A stretch of 64,000 nt of DNA from Dromiciops gliroides (taxonomy: Eukaryota; Chordata; Mammalia; Microbiotheria; Microbiotheriidae). The notes beneath the pieces are model-generated. The model ran no database searches and was not told where the DNA came from. It saw only the letters and a program-made list of their open reading frames with translations. How positions within the stretch are numbered: the first letter of the stretch is position 1; every line of letters starts with the position of its first letter. The stretch is taken from NCBI RefSeq assembly GCF_019393635.1, contig NC_057861.1, forward strand, positions 191,224,026 through 191,288,025, read 5' to 3'. This document shows, one piece after another, positions 1 to 11,960 of the stretch. Made by a program: the position numbers and the translations under genes.

Positions 1-50
1 TCAGCTCCTCCTGACTCCCAGCTAGCACTTTATCCACTGTGCCACCCAGT
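1..50 (-). mobile_element. SINE (WSINE1-type), cut by the window edge
   Basis: Only the tRNA-like head is inside the window (reverse of GTGGCACAGTGGATAAAGTG). This copy is moderately diverged. Confidence 0.75.
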
Positions 51-112
51 TGACAGTAGCAGATGAGACATACATTTTTGGACATGATCAATATAAGAAT
101 TTCTTTTGCTTG

Positions 113-537
113 TGTAACAATTGGAATGACACCACCTGTTGGAGAGCTACTGTAGGAAAGCTCTGCCATGAGGAGAAGGCATCTGAGGGCAAGCCATGCG
201 GTCAGGTCCTTGGTATCAGGAAGTGACATTTGCTCGTAGGTACTGTCTATCAAAACTACCAGTCAATCAACTTGAGGAGCCTCCCATTTCTGGGAGGAGA
301 ACATGAAGTAGGAAGTGGACACTGGTGCAGGGTTTCTCTCTCTTTTGGTTCCTGACCTCGCCATGGTGGGCAGGATGATGGGGTCTCTTAGAAATAGTTA
401 GATTTTTACCTTTCTCTCTGATCCTAATGCTCTTTAATAAATACTTAAACACTTAAATACTCTTGCTAAAGCTTATAATTTATTGGTGAACGCTCATTAA
501 ATTTTAGATAGTATAGCTAGAATTTTAGCCCCTTACA
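113..537 (+). mobile_element. Solo LTR of an endogenous retrovirus (family 1)
   Basis: Starts TGTAACAATTGGAATGA and ends CCCCTTACA with a 4-base target duplication CTTG on both sides (109-112 and 538-541). An AATAAA lies in the second half. Four relatives occur in this window. 4-base duplications fit a gamma-type (class I) integrase. No internal retroviral sequence remains, so it is a fossil left by LTR recombination. Older than the copies at 36938 and 61430. Confidence 0.87.
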
Positions 538-930
538 CTTGACTATACCTATTTGTTACTCGGGTTTTGTTTTTCTTCTTTTTCCTGTATGGGTGGAAGG
601 CTAGGTAGAGAGAAAATAAATGCTTGTTAATTGAATTTAAAAGAAAATTTGGTGCATAAGCAGCAATTATCTTCATGGTGCTCTTTTTGATCAAGCTCAT
701 CAAGACACTGCATGATGAAATGAAAAACTATTCAATGGATTTTTATTGCCTTTGGACATATGCTAGAACAACCTTGCCCAAAGTTTTGTTTTCCTATCCA
801 AAGAGATTCATCCTTCCTGCCTTCTAGTCTTATTTCAAGAATATCAATATTGATATGATCCAGCTCTTGCAATAATGTCAATTCTTTGGTCATTGCACAA
901 AGATCTCACCTTTAAAGTGCCATCTGTTAA
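538..930. other. Unassigned intergenic DNA
   Basis: No frame or repeat recognised apart from ordinary AT-rich sequence between a solo LTR and the (TA)n tract. Confidence 0.6.
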
Positions 931-940
931 AATAAATGTT

Positions 941-972
941 TATATATATATATATATATATATATAATATGT

Positions 973-1013
<41 letters not shown>
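941..1013. repeat. (TA)n microsatellite
   Basis: Alternating TA over most of 73 bases with a GTACACACAT interruption. Apparent short frames across it are meaningless. Confidence 0.95.
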
Positions 1014-1017
<4 letters not shown>

Positions 1018-1050
1018 GGGGGCCAAGAAAAGTTTTTTGTATAAGGTGGC

Positions 1051-1200
1051 TTTTTTTTTTTTTGGTGAGGCACTTGGGGTTAAGTGACTTGCCCAGCACC
1101 ACACAGCTAGTAAGTGTCAAGCATCTGAGGCTGGATTTGAACTCAGGTCCTCCTGACTCCAGGGCAGGTGCTCTATCCACTGCGCCACCTAGCTGCCTCT
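1051..1200 (-). mobile_element. SINE (WSINE1-type)
   Basis: Full length with a T-run at the low-coordinate end (A-tail on the minus strand). AAGGTGG on both sides is a short TSD. Confidence 0.92.
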
Positions 1201-1214
1201 AGAAGGTGGATCTT

Positions 1215-1622
1215 TAACTGAGACTTGAAGGAAGCCAACAAACAGAAAAATGGAGGGAGGAAATTATAAGGACAGGAGACAGGGATATAGAGTGTTTTGT
1301 GTGAGAAAGAGAGGATACCATTCATTAGATAGTAGAATACCTAGAAAGGAGTCAGAAGACTGGAAAGGCAGAAGAAGGTCAGGTTATGAAGGACATTCTG
1401 TTTGAGCCCAACAGATTTGAGATTTGATCCTGGAGTCAATAGGGAGCCATTGGAGTTTATTGAGTAAAAGGTTGACCTTGTCAGATCTGTACTTTAGGAA
1501 GATCACTTTGATAACTGAGTGAAAGATGGACTGAAATGTGGAAAGATTTGAGGCAGGAAGGTCAAGCAAAAGGCCACTGCAATAATCTCTGAAATGAAGG
1601 TTGGAATGGATGGTCATGGAGG
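1215..1622 (-). mobile_element. L2-type LINE fragment
   Basis: The minus strand encodes FLKYRSDKVNLLLNKLQWLP followed by IDSRIKS, the conserved C-terminal end of CR1/L2-clade reverse transcriptase. Ends in stops, ancient. Confidence 0.75.
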
Positions 1623-1810
1623 CTCCAGTTCTTTGACACTATAATCTATGTTAGTAGCTGTATGCTGGGGTCCAGGTCCTCACGGCAAAAGTAGCTTTTC
1701 TTACTCACCACCAAGCCTATGCTCCCTCCTCCAACCTCATGCACAAATAGGAAAGAAAGGAATATCATTTTCTATGGGATATTTTATATATGCATTCATA
1801 TATAATATAT

Positions 1811-1962
1811 TTTTTTATTTTTTTTTAGTGAGGCAATTGGGGTTAAGTGACTTGCCCAGGGTCACACAGCTAGTAAGTGTTAAGTGTCTGAGGCTGGATT
1901 TGAACTCAGGTCCTCCTGACTCCAGGGCTGGTACTCTATCCATTGTGCCACCTAGCTGCCCC
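1811..1962 (-). mobile_element. SINE (WSINE1-type)
   Basis: Full length. Its head end abuts the L1 at 1963, so no clean TSD is visible. Confidence 0.92.
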
Positions 1963-2418
1963 GCTATCACTCTTTAAAAGGGACTTGCTTCTGTCTGTCG
2001 CCTCCCCCAATCTGCCCTTCCTTCTTTTGCCCCTTTCTCTTTATCCCCTTCCCCTCCTATTTTCCTACAGGGTTAGATAGATTACTTTACCCAATTGAGT
2101 GTGTATGTTGTTCCCTCCTTGAGCCAATTCTGATGAGAGTTAGGCTCATTTACTGCCCAGATTAAATAGATAACTCCACCCAATTGGGTGTGTGTGTTAA
2201 TCCTTCCTTGAGTCAACTCTGATGACATTAAGGTCTTTAAGCCTATTCTAATGAATGTAAAATTCATTTACTGCCCTGCTCCTCTCCCATCTCTTCCCCT
2301 ACTCCATAAGCCTTTTTCTGTTTCTTTCATATGGGATTTCACCCCGTGCTACCTCTCTCCTTCCCCCTCCCCTAGTGCATTCTCCTCACCCCTCAAATTA
2401 ACCCTAAAGATTTCATCA

Positions 2419-2545
2419 TGGGGCAGCTAGATGACACAGTAGACAAAGCATCCACCCTGGACCCAGGGGGATCCCAGTTAAAACCTGGCCTCACACACAA
2501 GACAGTCACCCATTGCATGACCCCAGGTATGTCCCCCAACTCCAA
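2419..2545 (+). mobile_element. Old, diverged SINE
   Basis: Head GGGCAGCTAGATGACACAGT and core are recognisable but much more diverged than the other copies. It lies in the inter-ORF part of an L1. Confidence 0.7.
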
Positions 2546-3245
2546 TTTTTTATGGTTCTCTAGGGTCTTATATTTGAAAGTCAAATTTGCCATTTAGTTC
2601 CGGTCTTTTCATCACAAATACCTGAAAGTCCTCTTTTTCATTGAAGTCCTATTTTTCCCTCTGGAAGATTATGATCAGTTTTGCTGGATACATGATTCTT
2701 GGTTGTAATCCCAATTCCTTTGCCCTCTGGAATAACATATTCTATGCCCTCTGGTCCTTTAATGTAGAAGCTGCTAGATCTTGTGCTATCCTGACTGGGG
2801 CTCCACAGTACTTGAATTCTTTCTTTTTGGCAGCTTGCAATATTTCCTCCTTGACCTAAGAGCTCTGGAATTTGGCTATAATATTCCTAGGAATTTTCCT
2901 TTTGGGATCTCTTTCAGGAGGTGATCAGTGGATTCTTTCAGTTTCTATTTTACTTTCTGCTTCTAGAATATCAGGGCAATTTTCCCTGACAATTTCTTGG
3001 AAGATGATGTCTAAGCTCTTTTGTTGATCATGGTTTTCAGGTAAACCAATAATTTTCAAATTATCTTTCCTGGACCTATTTTCCAGGTTAGCAGTTTTTC
3101 CCAGAAGATATTTTAAATTGCCCTCTATTTTTTTTTTATTCATTTGGATTTGCTTTATTGTGTCTTGGTTTCTCATAAAGTCACAAGCTTCCATTTGTTC
3201 AATCCTAATTCTTAGGCAATTATTTTCTTTCTTTTTCTTTCTTTC

Positions 3246-3393
3246 TTTTTTTTTTTAAGTGAGGCAATTGGGGTTAAGTGACTTGCCCAAGGTCACACAA
3301 CTAGTAAGTGTTAAGTGTCTGAGGCTGGATTTGAACTCAGGTACTCCTGAATCCAGGGCCAGTGCTTTATCCACTGCACCACCTAGCCACCCC
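3246..3393 (-). mobile_element. SINE (WSINE1-type) in L1 ORF1
   Basis: Flanked by perfect 16-base copies of TTAGGCAATTATTTTC, showing target-primed insertion into the L1. Confidence 0.94.
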
Positions 3394-4419
3394 TTAGGCA
3401 ATTATTTTCATCAGAGAGTTTTTGTACCTCCTTTTCCAGTAGGCCATTCTGGATTTTCAAGCTATTGACTTTTTTCTCATATCTTTCCTGCATCACCCTC
3501 ATTTCTCTTTCCATTTTTTTCTCTACCTCTCTAACTTTATCTTCAAAGTCCTTTTTGAGCACCTCTATGGCCTGAGACCAATTCATATTTTTCTTGGATA
3601 CTTTAGATATAGGAGCCCTGACATTGACATCTTCCTCTGAGGGTGTGCCTTGATCTTCCTTGTCACTAAAGAAACTTTCTATGATCCTAACCTTTGTCTG
3701 TTCATCTTGCCTTTCTTTTATTTGACTTTTAGCTCCTTAAAGTGGAGCACTGTTTCCAGGCTGCGCTGTCCCAAGCTTCAGAAGGTTCCAGGTTGTATGA
3801 TTTAAGGAGGAGCAGGTTCTACATTTGCCTGGCCTGTTCCCTGGTCAGTAGATGACCCCAGACCAACTTGCTAATCAACCAGCTTTGTGTATTGTGGTTG
3901 TCAGCTCTGATGAGCCTGTGCCCCGCCCCCACCTGGGCCACTGCTACTCAAGCCTGCCTCCTGGTTCCCAGCAGGGATGAAAAATCCAAGTTCTACCTCA
4001 GTACCAGCATAGACCCCTGTAGTCTCCCCCCTGCCCAGGGCTCAGCCCACTCACCAGGCTGTGAGCTTAGTTCCAGACAACACTGGTGCTTCAGCTGATT
4101 CAGAGGCTCTGGGGGTCTGCTTCTCTGGTGAGGCTTTCCTGGGCCTGGATCTGTGTCAGGGTGACTGTGGGGTTGGGCTCAACTCCTGTATCAGCACAGC
4201 AGCTCCCTCCTTCTGACCTCCAAGCTGTTCTTGGTTAGAAGATGATTTCAGCACATTCTTCTGTGGGTTTTGCTGCTCCAGAAATTGTCCTATGGCATTA
4301 TTTGGATGTTTTTTGGAGCAATCGTGTCATGAGTTTGAGAGCTCACTGCCTTTCCTCTGCCATCTTGGCTTCGCCCCAGAAGTCCTATCATTTTTAATAC
4401 CAAATTGACTTTTGCTTAT

Positions 4420-4600
4420 ACATTCATAGATTGTTAGGACTGGAAGGGACCTTAAAGATTGTTTGGTCTTATAGGTTTTATAGGTAAACTGATGCCCAGA
4501 GACTGACTCGTGCAAGATCACACATCTAGTAAGGGGAAGAGCCAAGACTCAAATGCAGGCCTCCTCACTCTTATATCCAGTGCCCTCTATAAATCTTGGA
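4420..4600 (-). repeat. MIR/CORE-type fossil SINE
   Basis: TTAGGACTGGAAGGGACCTT, AAACTGATGCCCAGAGACTG and ACACATCTAGTAAGG are MIR-type landmarks. Diverged. Confidence 0.65.
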
Positions 4601-4628
4601 GCATGATACAGATTTTAAATCATTTCAA

Positions 4629-4795
4629 GGGGGCAGCTGGGTAGTGCAGTGGGTAAAGCACTGGCCTTGGATTCAGGAGGACCTGAGTTCAAATCTGGTC
4701 TCAGACATTTGACACTTACTAGCTGTGTGATCCTGGGCAAGTCACTTAACCCTCATTGCCCCACCCAAAATAAATAAACAAACAAATAAATAAAA
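4629..4795 (+). mobile_element. SINE (WSINE1-type)
   Basis: Full length with an (AAAT/CAAA)-rich tail. TTTCAA occurs on both sides. Confidence 0.9.
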
Positions 4796-4849
4796 CTGTT
4801 TCAAAAAATAAATGAGCTATTATCTAGCCCTCTCTGTGCAACATTCCTT

Positions 4850-5880
4850 CCACTATGACCTTGGATTTTCAACTTCTGGGTCCCAGTCTGGTCCTTTGGC
4901 ATTTCCCCCCAATATATTCCTCTTTATTTTTTTCCAGATCTGAATCTGCTTCCTCCTTCTTCCTCCTCTCCCCACCATTGTGAAGGCAAGAAAAACAAAA
5001 TTCACTTTAAATTTGTATGTATATATACACATACATATACACATATGCATATATACATATATAGTTGTACAAAATAAATTCCTTCATTAACCATGTCCTC
5101 CCCAAACCTTCAAAATAAAAATAAAAAAATAAATAAAAATATGCTTCCATCTGTACTCTGAGTCCGTCATCTCTCTGTCTGAAGGTGGATAGCATGTTTC
5201 ATTATGGGTCCTTTGGAACTGTGATTGATCATTATGTCAATCTGAGTTCCCAAGTCCTTCAAAGCCAACTATCTTTACAGTATTATTGTTATTATAAAAA
5301 TTATTTTCCTGGTTCTGCTAACTTAATTTTGCATCAATTCACACAAGTCTTCCCAGGAATTTCTGATATCATCCCCTTCATCATTTTTTATGCACAATAG
5401 TATTCCAACACATTCATATTCCACAACTTGTTCAGCCATTCCCCAAATAATGAACAATCTCTCAACTTTCAATTCTTTTCAACCAAAAACCAAAGATCTA
5501 CAATTTTTTTTTGTTTTTTTGTTTTTTGTTTTCTTGCAGGCAATGGGGTTAAGTGACTTTGCCCAGGGTCACACAGCTAGTAAGTGTCAAGTGTCTGAGG
5601 CCGGATTTGAACTCAGGTACTCCTGAATCCAGGGCCAGTGTTTAACCACTGCGCCATCTAGCTGTCCCTAAGATCTACAATTTTAAAAAATAAATTTGGG
5701 TAAAAAAAAATACATTTGGGTCCTTGCCTTAATCTCTTTGTAGTATAGACCTAGTAGCAGTATCTCTGAGTCAAAAAATACACACAATTTAATAGCTTTT
5801 TGAGCACAGTTCCAAATTGCTTTTCAGAATGGTTGCCTGATCCTTTAGTATTAATGACTGAAGGATACACTTTGGGTAGT
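4850..5880 (-). mobile_element. L1 3' part (end of ORF2 and 3' UTR), antisense
   Basis: The plus strand carries the reverse complement of the marsupial L1 3' region, recognisable by phrases such as CACAACTTGTTCAGCCATTC (5424 on) and CAATTCACACAAGTCTTCCC. These match the copies at 23691 and 39541. Heavily diverged, with no usable frame. A SINE is inserted at 5511-5668. Confidence 0.75.
5511..5668 (-). mobile_element. SINE (WSINE1-type)
   Basis: 14-base TSD AGATCTACAATTTT on both sides, inside an L1 3' fragment. Confidence 0.93.
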
Positions 5881-6361
5881 AAGTACCTTTGGTAATTGTG
5901 GCTTCTATTATTTCCCTGGTTACCATAAAACATACCACAGTCCTCTATTTGATGCCTATTGCTGCAGGGTTCTTCCTTCAGGGAAGAGGGGGAGGGGAGA
6001 AGATACCTCAAAATGTTATAATTAATGAGAGAATGTTATGCTTGTGTTGTTTGGGGAAAATAAAATATTTTGTCAAAATTTTTATTTTGTGCAAATAGGA
6101 TTTTTCTTGTTTATTTGATTTTATGTTTGTTATAATTTCATGACCTGAAATGAAATGACCACTTTTCTTCTTACAAATCTTCAAGTCCCTTTTAAATTCT
6201 ACAAATACAAATAAAGTAGTATTTATTACTTTTAAAAAATATTTCAACACTAAAACACATAATTTAATTTATACATACAGACATACATTTAAATACACAC
6301 AGAACTTTAAATATAAAAAACTAATTATAAATGAAGTAGGGCAATGTGTTATACTGGATAA
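5881..6361. other. Unassigned AT-rich DNA
   Basis: Nothing recognised. Short open frames are no longer than chance allows. Confidence 0.55.
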
Positions 6362-6867
6362 TGTGTTGAGATAATGGAATGTGGTAGATGCCATGGGGTC
6401 TGACTTGATTGACTTAGTAGTACTTGAATGGGATGTGAATGAGGAACTACTAAGTACCCACTTCAAGTTGATTATTTTAGCCACTAGCCAGCCCTGAGGA
6501 CTGTGTGCTCTCAGAAGCTATGAACTGCAGGAGACTGCTCTCAGCCAATCAACTTGAAGAACCTCCCATTTCTGGGAGGAGGACATGAAGGAGGAAGCTG
6601 ACTCTGTTGGGGGACTTCTTCCTCTTTTGGTTTGAGACATTGGCTTGGTGGCAGGACTTCACGTAGGAGGTTAGGAAGGCTAGGATTTCCATGCCATAAG
6701 AAATCTGTTCTCAATCTTTCTCTCTCTTTACTATCTTATCTTTTAATAAACCCTTAAAAGCCTAAACTCTTGGTGAATTTATTAGTAATTTTAGCCAGTT
6801 TCCCCCCCAAACTGGGGGGAGGGGTGGGTGCAGATTAGAATCCACATTTAGATTTTTAAACAACACA
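6362..6867 (+). mobile_element. Solo LTR, older relative of family 1
   Basis: Its start, TGTGTTGAGATAATGGAATG, aligns loosely to the family start. The block from AGCCAATCAACTTGAAGAAC to the AATAAACCCTTAAAA polyadenylation region closely matches the LTR at 7273. Possible 4-base duplication ATA(A/G). The start is the least certain boundary. Confidence 0.7.
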
Positions 6868-7272
6868 ATAGAGTGCCAGGCTTTGTGTTAGGATTCAAAT
6901 GCTATTTATGTCACTTAGCTGCAGTATACTAAAAAAAATAAATCACATAACCTCTGTGTACCTTGAATTGCCCACTAAGATTTATTACTAAGTCATAGAT
7001 GGGTTGCCTCTGAACTGGGGGAGGTAGCTCCCACACTGAATTCCCCATACTATAAATAAATTAATAGAATAACAGCTTATTTTTAATAGAAAAATGGTGC
7101 ATTTTTCTTAGTATGTTAAATAAAACTTTCAAACTATTATGAATAACCTATAAAGTGTCTAGGGGATCAAACACTTAATCTCCCTCCCCTCCTCCCCCCC
7201 CCCCCAATGACTTTACTTTGGTTTCTTACTCCTTGCTATTCCTAATCCATTCCCCCATCTTACTTTGTCTCA
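6868..7272. other. Unassigned DNA between two related LTRs
   Basis: The 400 bases separating two solo LTRs show no retroviral genes. It contains a C-run near 7190. The LTRs carry different flanks, so they look like separate insertions rather than the ends of one provirus. Confidence 0.6.
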
Positions 7273-7724
7273 TGTAATGATTGGAATGATGCCACCTACT
7301 GGAGATTTACTATAGGAAAGCTCCGCCATGAGGAAAATGCCTCAGAGGGCAAGGCCATGTGGCTTTTCCTTGGCATCATTAAGTGACATTTGCTCATGGG
7401 TGCTGTCTATCAAGGCTACCAGCCAATCAACTTGAGGAGCCTATTTTCTGGGAGGAGACAGGAAGGAGGAAATAGGGCCTGCGGGGAGAGCTCTGGTTTT
7501 TTTGGGTGCCTGACTTGATGGTGGTGGTGGTGGCAGAGGACTTCATAGGAAATTTGAGGAAAGATAGGAATGCCAGGCTGTTGGAATTCTGTTCTCAATC
7601 TTTCTCTTTCTATTTTTCAATAAACCCTTAAAAACCTAAACTCATTTTATCAGTGATTTTAGTCAGTTTCCCCCAAAACTGGGGGAACAGATTAGAATCC
7701 ACATTTAGAATCTTAAATTACACA
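7273..7724 (+). mobile_element. Solo LTR of family 1
   Basis: TGTAATGATTGGAATGATGC at the start, ATTACACA at the end, CTCA duplicated on both sides (7269-7272 and 7725-7728). AATAAACCC is present about 100 bases before the end. Intermediate in divergence. Confidence 0.87.
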
Positions 7725-8290
7725 CTCAGCACCAGGGCCTGGTGATATGGAAAGGGAAAAATACAAAACCATGGTGATTTTGCCTTTCCTCACCCTTCCC
7801 CTTATAACAATATTCTGACCTTATTCTCCCAAAGTGAAGCTGTACCTTCCCTTCAGCAGAAAGAATTGAGTGACTTTCTCTAATGCTCTCAGCTGGAGTC
7901 CCCAATTTAATGACTTCTCCCCACTGTTAATTGCCAGCAATTAGCACCCCAATTTCATTTAACCTATTAATATTAATTAGTTTTTATGAATGGATGTTTA
8001 TTTGGAAAATACAACAAGAACAGAAGTTTCAAACATCCCCCCTCCAACAAACTTGGGGGCATACTTTTCCATAAAACACCTAAGTCCCCAGGAAAGTTGG
8101 GGCTCAGACAACATAATTTCTATATAGCATGTGTCCTACTAAGTTCATTTCCAAATGTGGCATGGCTGATGGATGGATGGATGAATCAGCATCTCTGCTA
8201 CTGATGGTTGTGCCATTTTTCTTGATAATCTTTAGTTATGATCTTAGATAGTCCTGAATAATGATATCTATTATTAAAAATCTTGCTAAA
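7725..8290. other. Unassigned unique DNA
   Basis: No repeat family recognised. A 72-codon frame at 7986 has no recognisable motif. Confidence 0.55.
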
Positions 8291-8430
8291 ATCAAGATAT
8301 AAGTCCTTGCTCTACCGTTTACTGAACTGTGTGGTAACTGGGCAAGACACTTTCAATCTCTCTGAGCCTCTGTTTTCCTATCATTAGATGACAATATTGC
8401 ATGAACTGCTCAAAGGATTGTTGATAATAA
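8290..8430 (+). repeat. MIR
   Basis: AACTGGGCAAGACACTTTCA and TCTGAGCCTCTGTTTTCCTA followed by TTATCATTAGATGAC are the MIR core and tail. Adjacent to L2. Confidence 0.68.
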
Positions 8431-8434
8431 AGAT

Positions 8435-9900
8435 AGCCACAAAGCATAGAAGAATACGTGGAAGGGAGTTAGGTATAAAAAAGTCTAAAGAGGGACAAAG
8501 GGGCCAAGTTTGAAGAACTTTAAATGTCAAACAGGAGTTTATATTTGATCCTGATGTCCCTGGAGTTCATTGAGCAGAGGTGATGTGGTCCAATCTACAA
8601 TTTAGAATATTCACTTTGTCAACTGTGTGCAAAGATGGATTGGAATGAGAGAAACTTGAGACAGGGAAACCAGTTAGAAGGCTAGTGCAGTATTCTGGGA
8701 AAGAGATGATGGGGGCTTCATGAAATAACTTTGTGGCTGAATAAGTGGAGAGAGTGGGGTACATACATGAGATGTTGTAAAGATATAAATGACAAGATTT
8801 GGCATGAACTGTATATTTGGAATGTGAGTAAGGAGTTGAGGATGACACCAAGGTTGTAAGCCTAGGTAACTGGAAAAATAATGGTGCTCTCAACAGTAAT
8901 ATGGAAGGTCAGAAAGGGGAGAGTTCAGGAAAAAAAGAGAACGAGTTCCATTTTGGTCATATTGAATATGAGATACCTACAGAATATCCAAGAGGTAGTT
9001 GAAGATATATGGGTATAAATTAGCAGAGATGAATATATAGATCTGGGAATTCTCTTCATAAAAATGATAATTGACCCATGGGAGCCTATGAGATCACCAA
9101 GTGAGATATATTGTGAAAACCTAAGAGGGCTTAGGACAGAGTCTTAGAGAAGCCCATACTTAATCAGACATGACATGGATGAAAAACCAGCAAAGGAAAC
9201 TGAGAAATAGTGGACCAACGGATAGAAGGAGAATCAGGAAAGAGCTAGGCGATAGAATACTTTTTCAAGGAGTTTAGTCACAAAGGGAAAAAGAAATAGA
9301 GGATGATAGCTATTAGGGTTAGTTGACCCAAGTAAAGGGTTTTGGTTTTTTAAGAATAAGGAAGACATGGGTATGTTTGTAAGTAACAGGGAAGGAGCCA
9401 ACAAATAGGGAGAGATTGGAGATGAAAGAGAGAGTGGAAATGACAGTGGGAGCAATTTGCTGGAGAAGGGAGAGAATAGGATCAAGGGTTTCTATAGAGG
9501 ACTTTGCCTTGGCAGTAGTGCAGGCACAAGGTGATATCTGTTTGCATTGCCATGGTGACAGAGGAAAGGAGAAGGAAGGACCAATGGAGAAATACATTTT
9601 ATTGGTTTTTTTTTTTTTTTGGTGAGGCAATTGGGGTTAAGTGGCTTGCCCAGGGTCACACAGCTAGTAAGTGTCAAGTGTCTGAGGTCCAATTTGAACT
9701 CAGGTCCTCCTGAATCCAGGGCTGGTGCTCTATCCACTGTGCCACCTAGCTGCCCCCAGAAATACATTTTAATGGAAGAAAAAGTGGTAGCACTTCATGA
9801 CTTATTGGATACAGTGGGTAAAGAAGAGGGAACACTAAAAAAAACCTCTGAAATTTTGAGTCCGGGTGACTAAGAGATGGCTAAAATTAATAGAAAGATT
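8435..9900 (-). mobile_element. L2-type LINE, long ORF2 fragment
   Basis: Minus-strand frames give SYHPLFLFPFVTKLLEKVFY (RT block, 9234-9485), SLFVGSFPVTYKHTHVFLIL (9319-9630) and downstream NILNCRLDHITSAQ (8567-8893), in the order expected for L2 ORF2. Frames are broken. One SINE is inserted. Confidence 0.75.
9605..9757 (-). mobile_element. SINE (WSINE1-type)
   Basis: TSD AGAAATACATTTTA. Inserted in the L2 at 8435-9900. Confidence 0.93.
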
Positions 9901-10090
9901 GAAAAGTGACACGAGGGGATGGTCTTCCCTCCTTCCTTCCCCTTTTCCTATTCCTGAGGGGAGGTAGTATAAATAGACACAAAGATCCTGTTGGTATATA
10001 GGAAACAAAGGAGCAGGGTTGAGCTCTTCTTCACTTGGTTAGACTTTCTTGCCTTCCCTGCTTTCTCCTTCCTCCAAAATAACTAATAAT

Positions 10091-10247
10091 GGGGGCAGCT
10101 AGGTGGCAAAGTGGATAGAGCACTGGCCCTGGATTCAGGAGTACCTGAGTTCAAATCCAGCCTCAGACACTTGATACTTACTAGCTGTGTGACCCTGGGC
10201 AAGTCACTTAACCCTCATTGCCCTGCAAAACAAACCCCCCAAAACAA
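10091..10247 (+). mobile_element. SINE (WSINE1-type)
   Basis: Perfect 15-base TSD AAAATAACTAATAAT, C- and A-rich tail. Apparently young. Confidence 0.94.
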
Positions 10248-10316
10248 AACAAAATAACTAATAATGATAAGCTTCAAGAGAGGACAGACCCTCATATTCT
10301 TGATCCACCTCATTTC

Positions 10317-10470
10317 TTTTTTTTTTTTTTTTTTTAGTGAGGCAATTGGGGTTAAGTGACTTGCCCAGGGTCACACAGCTAGTAAGTGTTAAGTGTCTGA
10401 GGCCGGATTTGAACTCAGGTACTCCTGACTCCAGGGCCGGTGCTTTATCCACTGCACCACCTACCCGCCC
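10317..10470 (-). mobile_element. SINE (WSINE1-type)
   Basis: Long T-run, TSD C(C/T)ACCTCATTTCT. It lies 70 bases from the previous, opposite-strand copy. Confidence 0.93.
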
Positions 10471-10854
10471 TGAACTACCTCATTTCTAAGAAACAATGTG
10501 GTCAAAATAGTGCTACTTTCCTTGTAGTTATCAACACAGGAGCTAATGATGTCTAAAGTAATCAATAGAGTGTAGAGCAAACTAGAGTCAATATTCCACA
10601 TAAGCCGATAATTATCCTCTAATTAGAAAAGAAATAGCTCAATGGTTTGCAAATTGATGGCTGGGCTTTCTTTCATTTTTATTAAATATAATTTTTGACA
10701 TGGTAATAAGCTGTAGGGTTATTTTTTTAAATAGACATATTTTATATATTAATGAGTGTGAGCCACTTGGCTTTTGGATGCAAGGGAATACTCTTCAGTT
10801 CTCTATTTCCGTATTTCCCTGATCCACCAAGAAGGGAGGAAAGAAGGAAGCAAG

Positions 10855-11095
10855 AAAACAAGTTTTTATTAAGCATGTGCTTTGTGCTAGGCACTGTGCT
10901 AAGTGCTTTACATTATTATCTCATTTGATCCTCACAACAACCCTGGGATTTAGGTATTATTATCCCATTTTACAGTTGAGGAAACTGAAGCCAACTTAAG
11001 TGGCTTGCCCAGGGTCACAGAGCTAGTAAATATCTAGTGCTGAATTTGAACTTCTTTTCCCAACTCCAGACTCGGAGCTCTAGTCACAAACAACT
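10855..11095 (-). repeat. MIR, nearly full length
   Basis: GATCCTCACAACAACCCTGG, CCATTTTACAGTTGAGGAAA and GCCCAGGGTCACAGAGCTAG are textbook MIR in reverse complement. Confidence 0.85.
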
Positions 11096-11808
11096 TTAAG
11101 TGCTACCAATATTCAGGTAGGATCTTAAACCAATTTTGAAGTCAACTACTTTGAAAAGTGATAAAACTTAATAGAACTTGCAACTTCCAGATGTCTAATG
11201 ACATTATTCCTGCATGGTAAACTATCAAATGACTGGCATGCCAATTTCCTCTTTTATTCCCTGTTTCGCTTGTAAGATTAAGAAAACATCTTTTAAAGTG
11301 ATTACTAACCATTCCCTATGTGTCCTGAATCCCCAAGCCCTTTGGTATGCCACTCTGTCCTTATTCATTACCAGTGTCTTGTGCCTACATGAGTCGAAGT
11401 CAGCGAGAGTGGGAGAGAAGAAAACTCTGCTTTTTCAGACTCTCTTCAAGGTTCTTTAATCTCTTCACTTTCTTTCAGTCGCCTCAGCTCTTCAAACTTT
11501 CCTTAGGTCTCAAGTCTCTTTGGGTGTTTTTGGCTTCCAGTTTCGAGAAGAAAGATGATATCAACCCTACTGCAGATTGCTGAAAGGAGAAAAAGACTCT
11601 GGGAAGAATCTTACCTGAGAGCAGCTAGCAGTCTCCATCATGTCCTTATCCCCAGCTTGCTACACTAGAGATTTCAAGGAATTTCCTCTTGGCTGAGATC
11701 TGGAACTCTCTTGGTTGAGCTGAATTACCTCTCTCCAAATAAGAGAGCTCCTTCACTCTATATCATCTGGTATATATTCTCTTATATATACTTTCTCTGA
11801 TTTCTTTT
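11095..11808. other. Unassigned unique DNA
   Basis: Two overlapping frames of about 80 codons (11214-11583) have no recognised domain and no splice context. Slightly GC-richer than average. I see no gene. Confidence 0.5.
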
Positions 11809-11809
11809 T

Positions 11810-11960
11810 CTTTCTTTCTTTTTTTTGTGAGGCAATTGGGTTTAAGTGACTTGCCCAGGTCATACAGCTAGTAAGTGTCAAGTGTCTGAGGCTGAATTTG
11901 AACTCAGGTTCTCCTGACTCCAGGGCCGGTGCTCTATCCACTGCGCCACCTAGATGCCCC
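11810..11960 (-). mobile_element. SINE (WSINE1-type)
   Basis: TSD TCTGATTTCTTTTT on both sides. Confidence 0.93.

Larger units (their letters stand above)
1963..4379 (-). mobile_element. L1 with preserved 5' end: 5' UTR, ORF1 and inter-ORF region only
   Basis: Read on the minus strand it begins AGCCAAGATGGCAGAGG near 4370, the classic L1 start, runs through a GC-richer 5' UTR, then an ORF1 with a coiled coil (NWSQAIEVLKKDFEDKVREV, 3383-3586) and the conserved ENRSRKDNLKIIGLPEN block (2925-3194). It ends in the purine-rich inter-ORF segment. ORF2 and the 3' UTR are absent. A SINE splits ORF1 (3246-3393) and another lies in the inter-ORF part (2419-2545). ORF1 is broken overall. Confidence 0.85.

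Noticed and set aside
890-1202. Frames rich in YIYIYI on both strands
   Set aside because: Translation of a (TA)n tract plus a SINE.
6362-7724. One provirus bounded by the LTRs at 6362 and 7273
   Set aside because: Each LTR has its own flanking target sequence, the two differ considerably, and the 400 bases between them hold no retroviral gene.
10091-10247. tRNA gene, because of TGGC..AGTGG (A box) and GTTCAAATC (B box)
   Set aside because: These are the internal Pol III promoter boxes of the SINE head. No tRNA cloverleaf can be completed.
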